This document shows positions 25,885-34,464 of a stretch of 64,000 nucleotides of DNA, piece after piece. The position numbers were made by a program, and so were the translations under genes. Under the pieces are notes generated by a model, which saw only the letters and a program-made list of their open reading frames with translations, ran no database searches and was not told where the DNA came from. Position 1 is the stretch's first letter. Each line of letters opens with the position of its first letter. Origin of the DNA: Azospirillum lipoferum (GTDB lineage: Bacteria; Pseudomonadota; Alphaproteobacteria; Azospirillales; Azospirillaceae); assembly GCF_024170005.1 (NCBI RefSeq), contig NZ_JALJXJ010000007.1, positions 1-64,000 of the forward strand, in the 5' to 3' direction.

Positions 25885-28800
25885 GCAGCCTCCGTGGCGA
25901 CGGCCTCCGCGGCGAACCGCGTCACGGCCGGATAATCGGTCTTGCCGGTGCCCAGCAGCGGGACGGCGTCGATGCGCAGAACGTCACGCGGAATGGCGAT
26001 CTCGGGCGCTCCCCGGCTCCGGGCGGCGGCGACCAGCGCGTCACGGGACAGCGTGGCGCTGGTGGTCGCCAGCAGGATCCGCTCGCCGCGCTTGGGGTCG
26101 GGCAGGGTGACGGCGGCATGCGCGGCGTCCGGATCGGCGAGCCCCGCCAGCTCCTCGACGAGGCCGAGCGGGATCATCTCGCCCGCCACCTTGGCGAAGC
26201 GCTTGACCCGGCCGACGATGCGGATGAAGCCGTCGGCGTCGATCTCGACGATATCGCCGGTGTCATGCCAGCCGTCTGCCGGCGGCTGGATTTCGCCCGG
26301 ACGGTCGGCATGCAGGTAGCCCTTCATCACGTTCGGCCCGCGCACCCGCAGCCGCCCGCCAGCATCGACGCCGGGAACCGGCAGCAGTTCGGTCTCGATC
26401 CCAGGCAATGGCTGTCCGACGCTGCCGGGGCGGAAGCGGGCCGGGGTGTTGACGGCGATCACCGGTGCTGTTTCGGTGGTGCCGTAGCCCTCCAGCAGAT
26501 GGACGCGCAGCCGTTCGGTGTAGACGCGCCGCGTCTCGTCCTGAAGCCGCTCGGCCCCGGCGAAGACGAGGCGCAGCGAGCGGTAGTCGTACGGGTCGGC
26601 CGACCGCGCCCAGGCGTTCAGGAAGAAATCGGTGCCGAACAGGACGGTGGCGTTGGTCTGGTAGACCAGCTCCGGGATCAGCCGGACATGGCGCGGGTTG
26701 GGGTAGAGCACCGTCTTCACCCCGTTCAGGATCGGCAGCAGCATGCCGCCGGTCAGGCCGAAGGAATGGAAGGTGGGCAGGCAGTTGAACACCACGTCCT
26801 GCCGGGTGAAGTCCACCACCGACGCCACCTGCGCCATGTTGGCGAGCAGGTTGCCATGGCTGAGCGCCACGCCCTTCGGCGGCCCCTCCGACCCGGAGGT
26901 GAAGAGGATGGCGGCGATGTCGTCGGAGCTTCCCTGCGGCGGCAGCAGCCGTTCCGGCGCGACCAGCGCCGCCAGGGCGCGCAGCTTGTCGCCCAGCCGC
27001 AACCCGCGCTTCACGTCTTCGAGATGGATGATGGCGTGGTCGGCGGCCAGCGCCTCGACGAGCGCGCCGAGCCGGGCCTTCTCGATGAACTGGGCGGAGG
27101 TGACGATCCGGCGCACCCCGGCGGCGCGGCAGGCGGCCTTCACCGCATCCGGGCCGGCGGTGAAGTTCAGCATGGCGGCCGGACGGCCATGGGCGGCGAG
27201 GCCGAAGAACACCGCCGCCGTCGGCGAGGCCGTCGGCAGCAGCACCCCCACCGGCTCGTCCGCTTCCGTGCCCTTGGTCAGGATGCGGCCGAGCACCAGG
27301 GCGCGGGCCACCAGCGCGCGGTAGGACAGGGTGGAGAAGTCGCCATCCTGGACGGCATCCTCCCGCGCCCCGGTCTTGGCCCGGGCGTCGAGCAGGGCCA
27401 GCATCAGCGTCTCCTGCTGACGGCGGGCGGCGAAGACGCTCTCCGTCATCACCCGCGACAGCCAGGACTTCAGGGCGGCGCGCCGCTTCTTGCCGACCAG
27501 ACCACCACCGGGGCCGCCGACCTCCGGAGTCGTCACCGGCGGCAGCACGGTGATGGTGATGCGTGGGAACAGGCCGAGCCGCAGCCGGCCCTGCATGCGC
27601 GACAGCACCGAACGCTGGGCGCCCTCGATGCAGACCGGCACCACCGGGCAGCGCGCCTTGTCGGCCAGCATGCCGGGGCCGCCGTTGATCTTCATCAGCG
27701 ACCCGGTGACGGTGATCCGGCCCTCCGGAAAGACGCAGACCTTGTCGCCGTCGGCGAGCGCGCGGGCGAGGATTCGGGTGCCGAGCGGGTTGGTCGGGTC
27801 GATGGTCACATGGTCGGCGATCGCCAGGAAGGGCTTGACCAGGGGGTGCCTGGCGATGTGGGTGTCGACGGCGAAGCGCATGCCCGGCAGGAAGGCGGCG
27901 AGCAGCGCGCCGTCCAGGAAGGACTGGTGGTTCGGCGTCACCACGGCGGCGCCGTCGAGACCGGCCAGATGCTCGGCCCCACGGACCTCCACCCGGAAGG
28001 CCAGCTTGAAGAAGGCACGGAAGATGGCGCGCATCAGCGCCTGCGCATCGACGGCGAGCGCCATCACCACGGCGACCAGCATGCTGGCACCACCCACGGA
28101 GGAGACAACCAGCGGCGAGGCCCCCAGCGCCAGCATCGCGGCGGCGGCGGCCGAGCCGGCCACCATGTAGAGCGCGTTGACCACATTGGCGGCGGCGATG
28201 ACGCGGGCACGGGTTCCCGCCGGCGCCCGGTGCTGGATCAGCGCATAGAGCGGGACGGCGAAGGCCCCGCCGGCGGCGGCGATGACGAAGAGGTCGGCCA
28301 GCAGCGGCAGCGCCCAGGGCTGGGCCAGCAGGGCCAGCGGCGACAGCGGTACCAAAGCCGGGGCGGCCGGGGTCAGCAGGGGCAGGACGGCCCCCGCCAG
28401 GGCGGCGACCAGACCGGCCAGGGCGGCGCGGCCGGCATCTGCGGTGGACGGCGTGCGGTGGCTGAGACCGGCGAACACCGAGCCGGCGGCCACACCGATG
28501 GCGAACACCGCCAGCAGCAGGGTCGCGCCACCGCTGTCGGTCCCCAGCGTCTCGCGGGCGATGGAGGGGAATTGCGCCATCACCACCGCACCGACGCCCC
28601 AGAACACCGAGATGCCGTGGATCGCCCGCATCGATGCCCGGTCGCCGGCGGCCGCGCGCAGCACCTTTGCCGTCACCGACAGCGGATTGAGGCCGACACG
28701 CACCGCCGGGTCGGCATTGCCGGCACGCGGGATGAACAGCGACGCGGCCAGCCCCAGCACCGCGGAGGCGCCGAGCAGCCCCGGCACCGCCCAGGGGTGG

Positions 28801-29306
28801 AGCAGGGCCAGCGAGCCGCCGGCGATGGTGCCCAGCAGGATGGCGACGAAGGTCCCGGCCTCCACCAGTCCGTTGGCGGCGGTCAGTTCCGACGGGGCGA
28901 GCAGGTCGGGCAGCAGGCCGTATTTGACCGGCCCGAACAGCGTCGAATGGGCGCCCATGCCGACCAGCGCGATGATCAGGACCGGCAGGTCGGCGGCGAC
29001 GATGCCCAATGACGCCATCGCCATCAGCCCGATCTCCGCCAGCTTGACGATGCGGGCGATCAGCGTGCGGTCATAGCGGTCGGCCAGCTGGCCGGCGGTG
29101 GCCGACAGCAGCAGGAAAGGCAGGGTGAAGGCGCCGGCCGCCAGCGTCGAGATCATCGCTCCCGTCAGGAGGCCGTCGCCGGCAACACCATACACCGCCA
29201 GCACGGCGATGGCGCCGCGCAGGACGTTGTCGCCGAAGGCGCCGAGGAACTGGGTGAGGAACAGCGGCAGGAAGCGCCGCGTAGCGAGAAGGGCGGAAGC
29301 GCTCAT
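25881..29306 (-). CDS. aas: MFS - acyltransferase - AMP-ligase fusion (LplT/Aas-type acyl-ACP:phospholipid O-acyltransferase)
   Basis: A 1141-residue three-domain protein. Residues 1 to about 410 are an MFS module like the lysophospholipid flippase LplT (TRRFLPLFLTQFLGAFGDNVLR start). About 435-620 is a PlsC acyltransferase with NHQSFLD (Asn459) and FPEGR. About 640-1141 is an acyl-AMP ligase with the ATP motif FTSGSEGPPKG (near 800) and the GYGTTETAP and DTGD motifs. In E. coli LplT and Aas are separate and re-acylate imported lysophosphatidylethanolamine; here all steps are on one chain. The start ATG overlaps the TetR stop by 4 bases. Several hundred codons of open frame upstream of 29306 are shadow of the TetR gene. 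Confidence 0.9.
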   Translation of the reverse strand: MSASALLATRRFLPLFLTQFLGAFGDNVLRGAIAVLAVYGVAGDGLLTGAMISTLAAGAFTLPFLLLSATAGQLADRYDRTLIARIVKLAEIGLMAMASLGIVAADLPVLIIALVGMGAHSTLFGPVKYGLLPDLLAPSELTAANGLVEAGTFVAILLGTIAGGSLALLHPWAVPGLLGASAVLGLAASLFIPRAGNADPAVRVGLNPLSVTAKVLRAAAGDRASMRAIHGISVFWGVGAVVMAQFPSIARETLGTDSGGATLLLAVFAIGVAAGSVFAGLSHRTPSTADAGRAALAGLVAALAGAVLPLLTPAAPALVPLSPLALLAQPWALPLLADLFVIAAAGGAFAVPLYALIQHRAPAGTRARVIAAANVVNALYMVAGSAAAAAMLALGASPLVVSSVGGASMLVAVVMALAVDAQALMRAIFRAFFKLAFRVEVRGAEHLAGLDGAAVVTPNHQSFLDGALLAAFLPGMRFAVDTHIARHPLVKPFLAIADHVTIDPTNPLGTRILARALADGDKVCVFPEGRITVTGSLMKINGGPGMLADKARCPVVPVCIEGAQRSVLSRMQGRLRLGLFPRITITVLPPVTTPEVGGPGGGLVGKKRRAALKSWLSRVMTESVFAARRQQETLMLALLDARAKTGAREDAVQDGDFSTLSYRALVARALVLGRILTKGTEADEPVGVLLPTASPTAAVFFGLAAHGRPAAMLNFTAGPDAVKAACRAAGVRRIVTSAQFIEKARLGALVEALAADHAIIHLEDVKRGLRLGDKLRALAALVAPERLLPPQGSSDDIAAILFTSGSEGPPKGVALSHGNLLANMAQVASVVDFTRQDVVFNCLPTFHSFGLTGGMLLPILNGVKTVLYPNPRHVRLIPELVYQTNATVLFGTDFFLNAWARSADPYDYRSLRLVFAGAERLQDETRRVYTERLRVHLLEGYGTTETAPVIAVNTPARFRPGSVGQPLPGIETELLPVPGVDAGGRLRVRGPNVMKGYLHADRPGEIQPPADGWHDTGDIVEIDADGFIRIVGRVKRFAKVAGEMIPLGLVEELAGLADPDAAHAAVTLPDPKRGERILLATTSATLSRDALVAAARSRGAPEIAIPRDVLRIDAVPLLGTGKTDYPAVTRFAAEAVATEAA

Positions 29307-29887
29307 TGTCCGGCTCCGATCCTGGCGGTAGGGGTTGCGATGCCGGTGAGGATCGCGTCGGCGATGGACCCGGCGAGGCTGGAGAGCGGCGCCGTCTGCC
29401 GGCCATAGACCTGCGACTGCACGTTCAGCACGATGGCGCCGATGACGATGTGGGACAGCGCGTCGCGGTCGGCCGGTACGATGCTGCCCTCGGCGATGCC
29501 GTCGGCGACGATGCCGCAGATCACGTCGACCGGCGTCTCCTGGCCCTCGGGCACCAGCGGCAGCGATTCGTGCTGCGACAGCAGAAGGAAACGGGTGCGG
29601 TCGGGAGCGGCCTCCGCCAAGTGGAAGGCATGGCCGATGATCCGCCGCAGCCGCTCCGGCGCCGGACCCTGGCCGGCGGCATCGCGCAGGCTTTGCGACA
29701 TGGCCGTGTATTCCGCCGCGAACAGATCGGCCGCCAGTTCCTCCTTGCTCGGCCAGTGGCGGTAGAGCGCCCCCTCCGACACCCCGGCGGCGCGGGCGAT
29801 GTCGCGGACCGTCGTCGCCTTCACCCCCTTCTGGGCAAACAGCGCGATGGCGGCGTCGCGGACCTTCTGACGAACGTCGATGGACAT
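29303..29887 (-). CDS. TetR/AcrR family regulator of the lipid operon
   Basis: A 194-residue TetR protein with the helix-turn-helix TVRDIARAAGVSEGALYRHWPSKEEL at residues 25-50 and a helical ligand domain. It is the first gene of the lipid operon; its stop overlaps the start of the Aas-type gene by 4 bases, so repressor and enzymes are made together. A 20-bp palindrome sits 12 bp upstream of its start, suggesting autoregulation. The ligand may be an acyl-CoA or lipid intermediate (inference). An in-frame ATG at 29914 lies inside the palindrome and is unlikely. Confidence 0.9.
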   Translation of the reverse strand: MSIDVRQKVRDAAIALFAQKGVKATTVRDIARAAGVSEGALYRHWPSKEELAADLFAAEYTAMSQSLRDAAGQGPAPERLRRIIGHAFHLAEAAPDRTRFLLLSQHESLPLVPEGQETPVDVICGIVADGIAEGSIVPADRDALSHIVIGAIVLNVQSQVYGRQTAPLSSLAGSIADAILTGIATPTARIGAGQ

Positions 29888-29898
29888 GGCGTCCCTCT

Positions 29899-29918
29899 GT
29901 GAATGAATGTTCACTCAC
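29899..29918. promoter_or_regulatory. Probable TetR operator (20-bp imperfect palindrome)
   Basis: GTGAATGAATGTTCACTCAC reads as GTGA-N-TGAA-NN-TTCA-N-TCAC, with 16 of 20 positions symmetrical. It is directly upstream of the TetR start codon, in the divergent interval shared with the DUF350 gene. Size and symmetry fit TetR-family operators. Confidence 0.6.
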
Positions 29919-30089
29919 AGCCTGACGAAGCCATTTTGCCGGCGCAACGGCAAAAAAGGATAGGTCCGACGCCCGGTCCCGGAGCAACGGAGGCACCGCG
30001 TCTGCGCAGATGCGGCTTGACCGCTACCATTGCGATCATCGCCTGCCGGATGCTTGCGAACGGCGCAACGCGCCGGGTTCGGTCAAGCA

Positions 30090-30518
30090 ATGTCGGATGA
30101 GCGCATGGCACCGGTTCTCCAGTCCCTGACCACCCTTCCGTCCTATCTGCTGTTCGCCGCGGTGATGCTGGGCTTCCTGCTGCTGTTCATCCTGGCCTAC
30201 ACCGCCGTCACCCCCTATCGCGATCTGGCCCTGGTCCGCCGGGGCAACACGACCGCGGCGCTTACCCTGGGCGGCGCCATGATCGGCTTCGCCCTGCCGT
30301 TGACCAGCGTCGCCTCCCACACCACCAGCATCGTCGATCTGGCGGTGTGGGGAGTGATCGCGCTGGTGTCGCAGCTTCTCGTCTATGTCATCGGCTCCCG
30401 CGTGCTGCTGCCGGATTTCCGTGCCGGCGTCGAAGCCGACCGCACCGCCTACGGCGTTCTTCTCGGCAGCCTGTCGATCGCCGTCGGGCTGCTGAACTAT
30501 GGCTCGCTGACCTATTGA
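30090..30518 (+). CDS. DUF350 family membrane protein (YjfL-like)
   Basis: A 142-residue membrane protein with four hydrophobic segments in two DUF350 repeats (LLFAAVMLGFLLLFILAY; LGGAMIGFALPL; LAVWGVIALVSQLLVYVI; LLGSLSIAVGLLNYGSLTY). It matches the YjfL/UPF0719 group. The start is the ATG at 30090, with an alternative at 30105. It heads a three-gene set with a DUF1190 lipoprotein and a glutathionylspermidine-synthase-like protein, the same order as yjfL-yjfM-yjfC in E. coli. The function of this set is not known. Confidence 0.83.
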   Translation: MSDERMAPVLQSLTTLPSYLLFAAVMLGFLLLFILAYTAVTPYRDLALVRRGNTTAALTLGGAMIGFALPLTSVASHTTSIVDLAVWGVIALVSQLLVYVIGSRVLLPDFRAGVEADRTAYGVLLGSLSIAVGLLNYGSLTY

Positions 30519-30537
30519 CTGGAGGAAAGGCTTTCCG

Positions 30538-31122
30538 ATGAAGCGCTCGCACACCGTGGCGGCTCTGCTGCTGGGCGGCATCAGCCCGGTCCTGTTCGCT
30601 TGCGGCGAGGACAGCCCCGAGGAGGCGACCGTCTATCCTTCCGTCGAGGCCTGCACTGCCGAGATGCCGGCGAACGAGTGCGCCGCGGCCTTCGCCACCG
30701 CGCGCGAGGAGCATCAGAAGAGCGCTCCCCGCTTCGCCAGCCGCGAGGCCTGCGAGGCGGAGATGGGGGATGGCGCCTGCACTCCGGCCAATGAAGGCGG
30801 TGGAAGCAGCCTCAGCAACGTCTTCGTCCCGGCCTTCGTCGGCTTCATGATCGGCCGCAGCCTGACCGGCGGTTATGCCCAGCCGGTCTATTTCGACCGC
30901 CAGGGCTACGCCCGCAGCGGCAGCACCCGGATCGCCGAGACCCCGCTCCCGCCGCAGCGCCGGGACGAGATCCGTCAGGGTAGCGGGGGCGTCGCCTCCA
31001 GTTCCGGTTCCTACTACCGGCCGGGTTTGGGCAGCACGGGCAAGTCCTTCACGGTCACCACGACCGGGCGCAGCGCCGGCTTCGGCTCGACCGGCTCGTC
31101 GCGCGGCTTTTCAGGGAGTTGA
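30538..31122 (+). CDS. DUF1190 family protein, putative lipoprotein (YjfM/YgiB-like)
   Basis: A 194-residue secreted protein. The N-terminus MKRSHTVAALLLGGISPVLFAC has a signal peptide with a lipobox-like LFAC, so it may be lipidated. The body has repeated cysteine patterns (VEACTAEMPANEC and REACEAEMGDGAC) typical of DUF1190. The C-terminus is glycine- and serine-rich low-complexity sequence (SSGSYYRPGLGSTGK onward). It lies 19 bp after the DUF350 gene and 4 bp before the next gene. It is probably in the cell envelope; the role is unknown. Confidence 0.83.
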   Translation: MKRSHTVAALLLGGISPVLFACGEDSPEEATVYPSVEACTAEMPANECAAAFATAREEHQKSAPRFASREACEAEMGDGACTPANEGGGSSLSNVFVPAFVGFMIGRSLTGGYAQPVYFDRQGYARSGSTRIAETPLPPQRRDEIRQGSGGVASSSGSYYRPGLGSTGKSFTVTTTGRSAGFGSTGSSRGFSGS

Positions 31123-31126
31123 CGCC

Positions 31127-32335
31127 ATGGAGCGTATCCGGACGGCGCCCCGCCCGCACTGGCAGGCCAAGCTGGAGGAGATCGGCTTCCCCTTCCACAC
31201 CGAGGCCGACGGCACGGCCTATTGGGACGAAAGCGCCCATTGGCGTTTCTCCCTGGCCGAGATCGAAACGCTGGAGGCCGCCGCCGAGGAGGTCTACCGC
31301 CTGTGCGAGGAGGCGGTCGGCCATGTCGTGACGCGCGGGCTGTACGAAGCGGTCGGACTTCCACGCTGGGCCGCCCCGGCCATCGAGGCGAGCTGGGCGG
31401 AGCGTGACGGGCGGGACATGGCGCTCTACGCCCGCTTCGACTTCGCCTGGGACGGCAAGGGCGGGCCGCCGAAGGCGCTGGAGCTGAACGCCGAAACCCC
31501 GACCTCGCTCTACGAGACCGCCGTCGCCCAATGGTGCTGGTTGCAGGACGTCCATCCCGACGCCGACCAGTTCAACAGCCTGGAGGAGGCTCTGGTCGAG
31601 CGCTGGCAGGCCCGCAAGCAGGCCTTCCCCGCCCTGGCGTCGCAGGCGGAGGCGGTCCATTTCGCCTGCCTGATGCCGCATCCGGAGGACGAGGCGACCA
31701 TCGCCTATCTCCAGACCCTGGCCTTGCGCGCCGGCATGACCACCAAGGCGATGCCAATCCAGTCGATCCGCTACGACGACGCCTCAGGCCACTTCCTGGA
31801 CGACGCCGGCCTGCCGATCCGGCATTTGATGAAGCTCTATCCCTGGGACTGGATGATCCGGGAGACGACCGGCCGCGAACTGGTGACCGCCGCGGCGCAA
31901 GGGCGGATCCGGATGATCGAGCCGGCCTGGAAGATGGTGATGGCGTCGAAGGGGCTGTTCGCCCTGCTATGGGCGCTGAATCCCGGCCATCCCAACCTGC
32001 TGCCGACGGCGCTCGACCGCAGCGGCTTTCCCGCCGGAAGCACGGTGGTAGCGAAGCCGCTGCTCGGACGCGAGGGCAGCAACGTCAGCATCGCCACCCT
32101 CGACGCCGCCGGCTTCCCGGCCGGCCAGCCGATCGCCCAGACTGAGGGACCCTATGTCGATGACGGCTGGGTCTATCAGGCCTACACGCCGCTGGCGGAG
32201 TCCGACGGCAACCATGCCGTCTTCGGCGTCTGGATGGCCGGCGACAAGGCCTGCGGCCTGGGCATCCGCGAGGACCGCGCACTCATCACCGGCAACACCA
32301 GCCGCTTCGTCCCGCACCTGATCGCGCCGGAGTGA
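31127..32335 (+). CDS. Glutathionylspermidine synthase family protein (YjfC/YgiC-like)
   Basis: A 402-residue ATP-grasp protein of the glutathionylspermidine synthase C-terminal domain family. It lacks the N-terminal amidase of true GspS. Conserved elements are DFAWDGKGGPPKALELNAETP and AQWCW, the KLYPWDWM strand, and the C-terminal VAKPLLGREGSNVSI and GNTSRFVPHLI. Its E. coli homologues YgiC and YjfC do not make glutathionylspermidine, and their true substrates are unsettled. It likely forms a peptide-like bond using ATP. It ends 12 bp before the convergent nicotinamidase gene; a small dyad at 32332-32351 lies at the junction. Confidence 0.85.
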   Translation: MERIRTAPRPHWQAKLEEIGFPFHTEADGTAYWDESAHWRFSLAEIETLEAAAEEVYRLCEEAVGHVVTRGLYEAVGLPRWAAPAIEASWAERDGRDMALYARFDFAWDGKGGPPKALELNAETPTSLYETAVAQWCWLQDVHPDADQFNSLEEALVERWQARKQAFPALASQAEAVHFACLMPHPEDEATIAYLQTLALRAGMTTKAMPIQSIRYDDASGHFLDDAGLPIRHLMKLYPWDWMIRETTGRELVTAAAQGRIRMIEPAWKMVMASKGLFALLWALNPGHPNLLPTALDRSGFPAGSTVVAKPLLGREGSNVSIATLDAAGFPAGQPIAQTEGPYVDDGWVYQAYTPLAESDGNHAVFGVWMAGDKACGLGIREDRALITGNTSRFVPHLIAPE

Positions 32336-32347
32336 CTGCGCAGGCGG

Positions 32348-33100
32348 TCACGGGGCCTGGAGGATAAGCTCGTCGGCGATCACCGCACCGCTCGCCTGCA
32401 TCAGATACAGCCCGATGTGGTGGGCAACCCTCTGCGGGTGGGCGGCGGTGTCGGGCAGGCCGAGGCTGCGGGCGGTGTCCAGCGGCAGGTCGTAGGTGGC
32501 GCATCCCGGCTCATACACCACGATCTCGCGCAGCGGCCCGGTCATGCCATGGTTGCGCGCCGACAGCAGAGCCTGCACCGCCTGGAGCACGCAGATGTCG
32601 GTGCAGATCCCGTCCACCACCAGGGTCTCGATGCCGTTGGCGGCGATCCAGTCGAACAGCCGGTTGCGCCCGGTCGCGAGGTCGGTCGTCCCGACCACCC
32701 CGTTTATGCAGTCCTTGCGCATCAGCGTGACGCCGGGGGCGCCGTCCAGCCAGGACAGCTCCTCGACCAGATTCTCCTCGCCGGTGCCGGCCTCGCAATG
32801 GGGCGGGTAGGGATATTCGGGCTTGCCCGGCTCATGGGTGTCGAGGAACACCGCGATGGGGTGGCCGGCCGAGAGGAACAGCCGGTTGGTGCGGTCGATC
32901 TCGGCGATCATGCGGCTGACCTGGGCGTTGGCGACCGGCGGCGCCAGATTGCCGCCACCGATGGCGGCGAACCCGTTCACCGGATCGACGTCGAGCTTGC
33001 CAACCCGCTTGCCGGCCAGCGCCACGGCGGTCCTGCGCACCGGCAGGGCGATAGCGACGGCCTCCAGCGCGGCGTCCGGGCTGACGAGAGTCTCGGCCAT
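32348..33100 (-). CDS. pncA: Nicotinamidase (isochorismatase-like cysteine hydrolase)
   Basis: A 250-residue isochorismatase-fold protein. The catalytic set is Asp39 (KLDVDPVNGF), the lysine in TLMRKD and the cysteine in VDGICTDICV; metal ligands are probably in FLDTHEPGKPEYPYPPHC. Nicotinamidase deamidates nicotinamide to nicotinate. The assignment is supported by the next gene upstream, nicotinate phosphoribosyltransferase, which uses that product. It is 17 bp after that gene and is the last gene of the NAD operon. The protein is longer than E. coli PncA (about 213 residues), with an extra N-terminal segment. Confidence 0.85.
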   Translation of the reverse strand: MAETLVSPDAALEAVAIALPVRRTAVALAGKRVGKLDVDPVNGFAAIGGGNLAPPVANAQVSRMIAEIDRTNRLFLSAGHPIAVFLDTHEPGKPEYPYPPHCEAGTGEENLVEELSWLDGAPGVTLMRKDCINGVVGTTDLATGRNRLFDWIAANGIETLVVDGICTDICVLQAVQALLSARNHGMTGPLREIVVYEPGCATYDLPLDTARSLGLPDTAAHPQRVAHHIGLYLMQASGAVIADELILQAP

Positions 33101-33117
33101 GATGCGTCTCCTATGGT

Positions 33118-34434
33118 TCAGACCAGCACCGGGACGTTCGCGACGCCCTCGGTGCCGAAGATGGCGCGGTAACGGGCGACCTCGGCCGCCGCCCCGGTGG
33201 CCTTCTCGTAATTGTCGCTGAGCTTGACGGCTTCCTTCCAGGTGCCATCGACCTCGACCGCCGTCACCTTGCAGACGAGGCTCAGCGGGTCGAGCCCCTG
33301 GCCGCTGCGCGGGTGGCAGTTCCGGAAGTCGGAGGTCAGCAGGGTGCCCCAGCCATAGCCGTCGCGGATGCGGCCGGCGAAGGTCCGGTGAAGCCGCAAA
33401 ATGTCTTCGACGTCCAGCCCGTCGCTGAACAGCACGCGCTTGTCGCGGGGATCGCGGCCATGCCGTTCCAGCCAGCCGATATATTCCTCGCCCGCCGTCA
33501 CCGGGTCCTTGCTGTCCACCCGCATGCCGGTCCAGTCCGCCACCCAGTCCGGCGCGTTCCGCAGGAACTGGGTCGATCCGAAGGTGTCGGGCAGGAACAC
33601 CAGCATCGCCCCGCCATAGGTCTCCTGCCACAGCCGCAGGACGTCGTACTGCGCCACCCGCAACTCGTCATCGCTCCGGGCCAGCGCCGCAACGGTGGTC
33701 GGCAGCTCGTGCGCGTTGGTGCCGATGGCCTCCAGGTCGTGCTTCATGGCGAGGTGGGTGTTGGAGGTGCCGATGAAGCGCGGGCCGAGTTCGGCCGCCA
33801 TCGTCTCCACCACATATTCCTGCCACAGGAAGCTGTGGCGCCGCCGCGTGCCGAAATCCGACAGGCTGAGGTCGGCGAGCGGCCGCAGCTTTTCGATCTT
33901 GTCCCACAGGCGGACCTTGGCGCGGGCATAGAGGATGTCGAGTTCGGTCTCCGTCATGCTCGCCAATGCGGCGCGGGTCTTCAGCTCGTTGATGACGCTG
34001 AGGGCGTAGATCTCCCACATCGTCACCATCGGCCAGGGTCCCTCGAAATCCAGGCGCCATTGGCCGTCCTCCTCCGACAGCCGGTAGTCGGGCAGGGCGA
34101 AATCCTCGGCGAGCCAGGCGACGAACTCGGGTCGGAAGATGCCGCGCTGGCCGTAGAAGGTGTTGCCCTGGAGCCAGACCGCCTCGGAGCGCTTCAGCCG
34201 CAGCGAGCGGACATTGTCCAGTTGGCGGCGCAATTCGGCCTCGTCGATGATCCGGGCCAGCTTCACCGACCGGGTGCGGTTGATCAGGCTGAAGCGGACC
34301 TTCACGTCGCGGAAATGCCGCCAGATGAATTGCAGCATCGCCAGCTTGTACCAGTCGGTGTCCAGCAGGGAGCGGACGATGAAATCGGTGGCGAAATTGT
34401 GGTTGTGGGCGCGGCTGCTGAAATTGACGAGCAT
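33118..34434 (-). CDS. pncB: Nicotinate phosphoribosyltransferase
   Basis: A 438-residue phosphoribosyltransferase close to PncB. It has LLDTDWYKLAMLQFIW at the N-terminus, the GTSNTHLAMKHDLEAIGTNAHE segment carrying the phosphorylated-histidine region, and VLFSDGLDVEDI near the PRPP site. It makes nicotinate mononucleotide from nicotinate and PRPP with ATP hydrolysis. It is cytoplasmic and third in the operon, after the NAD synthase gene (30 bp gap) and before nicotinamidase. Confidence 0.95.
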   Translation of the reverse strand: MLVNFSSRAHNHNFATDFIVRSLLDTDWYKLAMLQFIWRHFRDVKVRFSLINRTRSVKLARIIDEAELRRQLDNVRSLRLKRSEAVWLQGNTFYGQRGIFRPEFVAWLAEDFALPDYRLSEEDGQWRLDFEGPWPMVTMWEIYALSVINELKTRAALASMTETELDILYARAKVRLWDKIEKLRPLADLSLSDFGTRRRHSFLWQEYVVETMAAELGPRFIGTSNTHLAMKHDLEAIGTNAHELPTTVAALARSDDELRVAQYDVLRLWQETYGGAMLVFLPDTFGSTQFLRNAPDWVADWTGMRVDSKDPVTAGEEYIGWLERHGRDPRDKRVLFSDGLDVEDILRLHRTFAGRIRDGYGWGTLLTSDFRNCHPRSGQGLDPLSLVCKVTAVEVDGTWKEAVKLSDNYEKATGAAAEVARYRAIFGTEGVANVPVLV

Positions 34435-34464
34435 GGCTGGAACCTCCTGTTCTGACTGACCGGG

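Noticed and set aside
25515..29012. Plus-strand open frame of over 1100 codons opposite the Aas-type gene
   Set aside because: Same low-complexity antisense composition; the minus strand encodes clear MFS, PlsC and AMP-ligase motifs.
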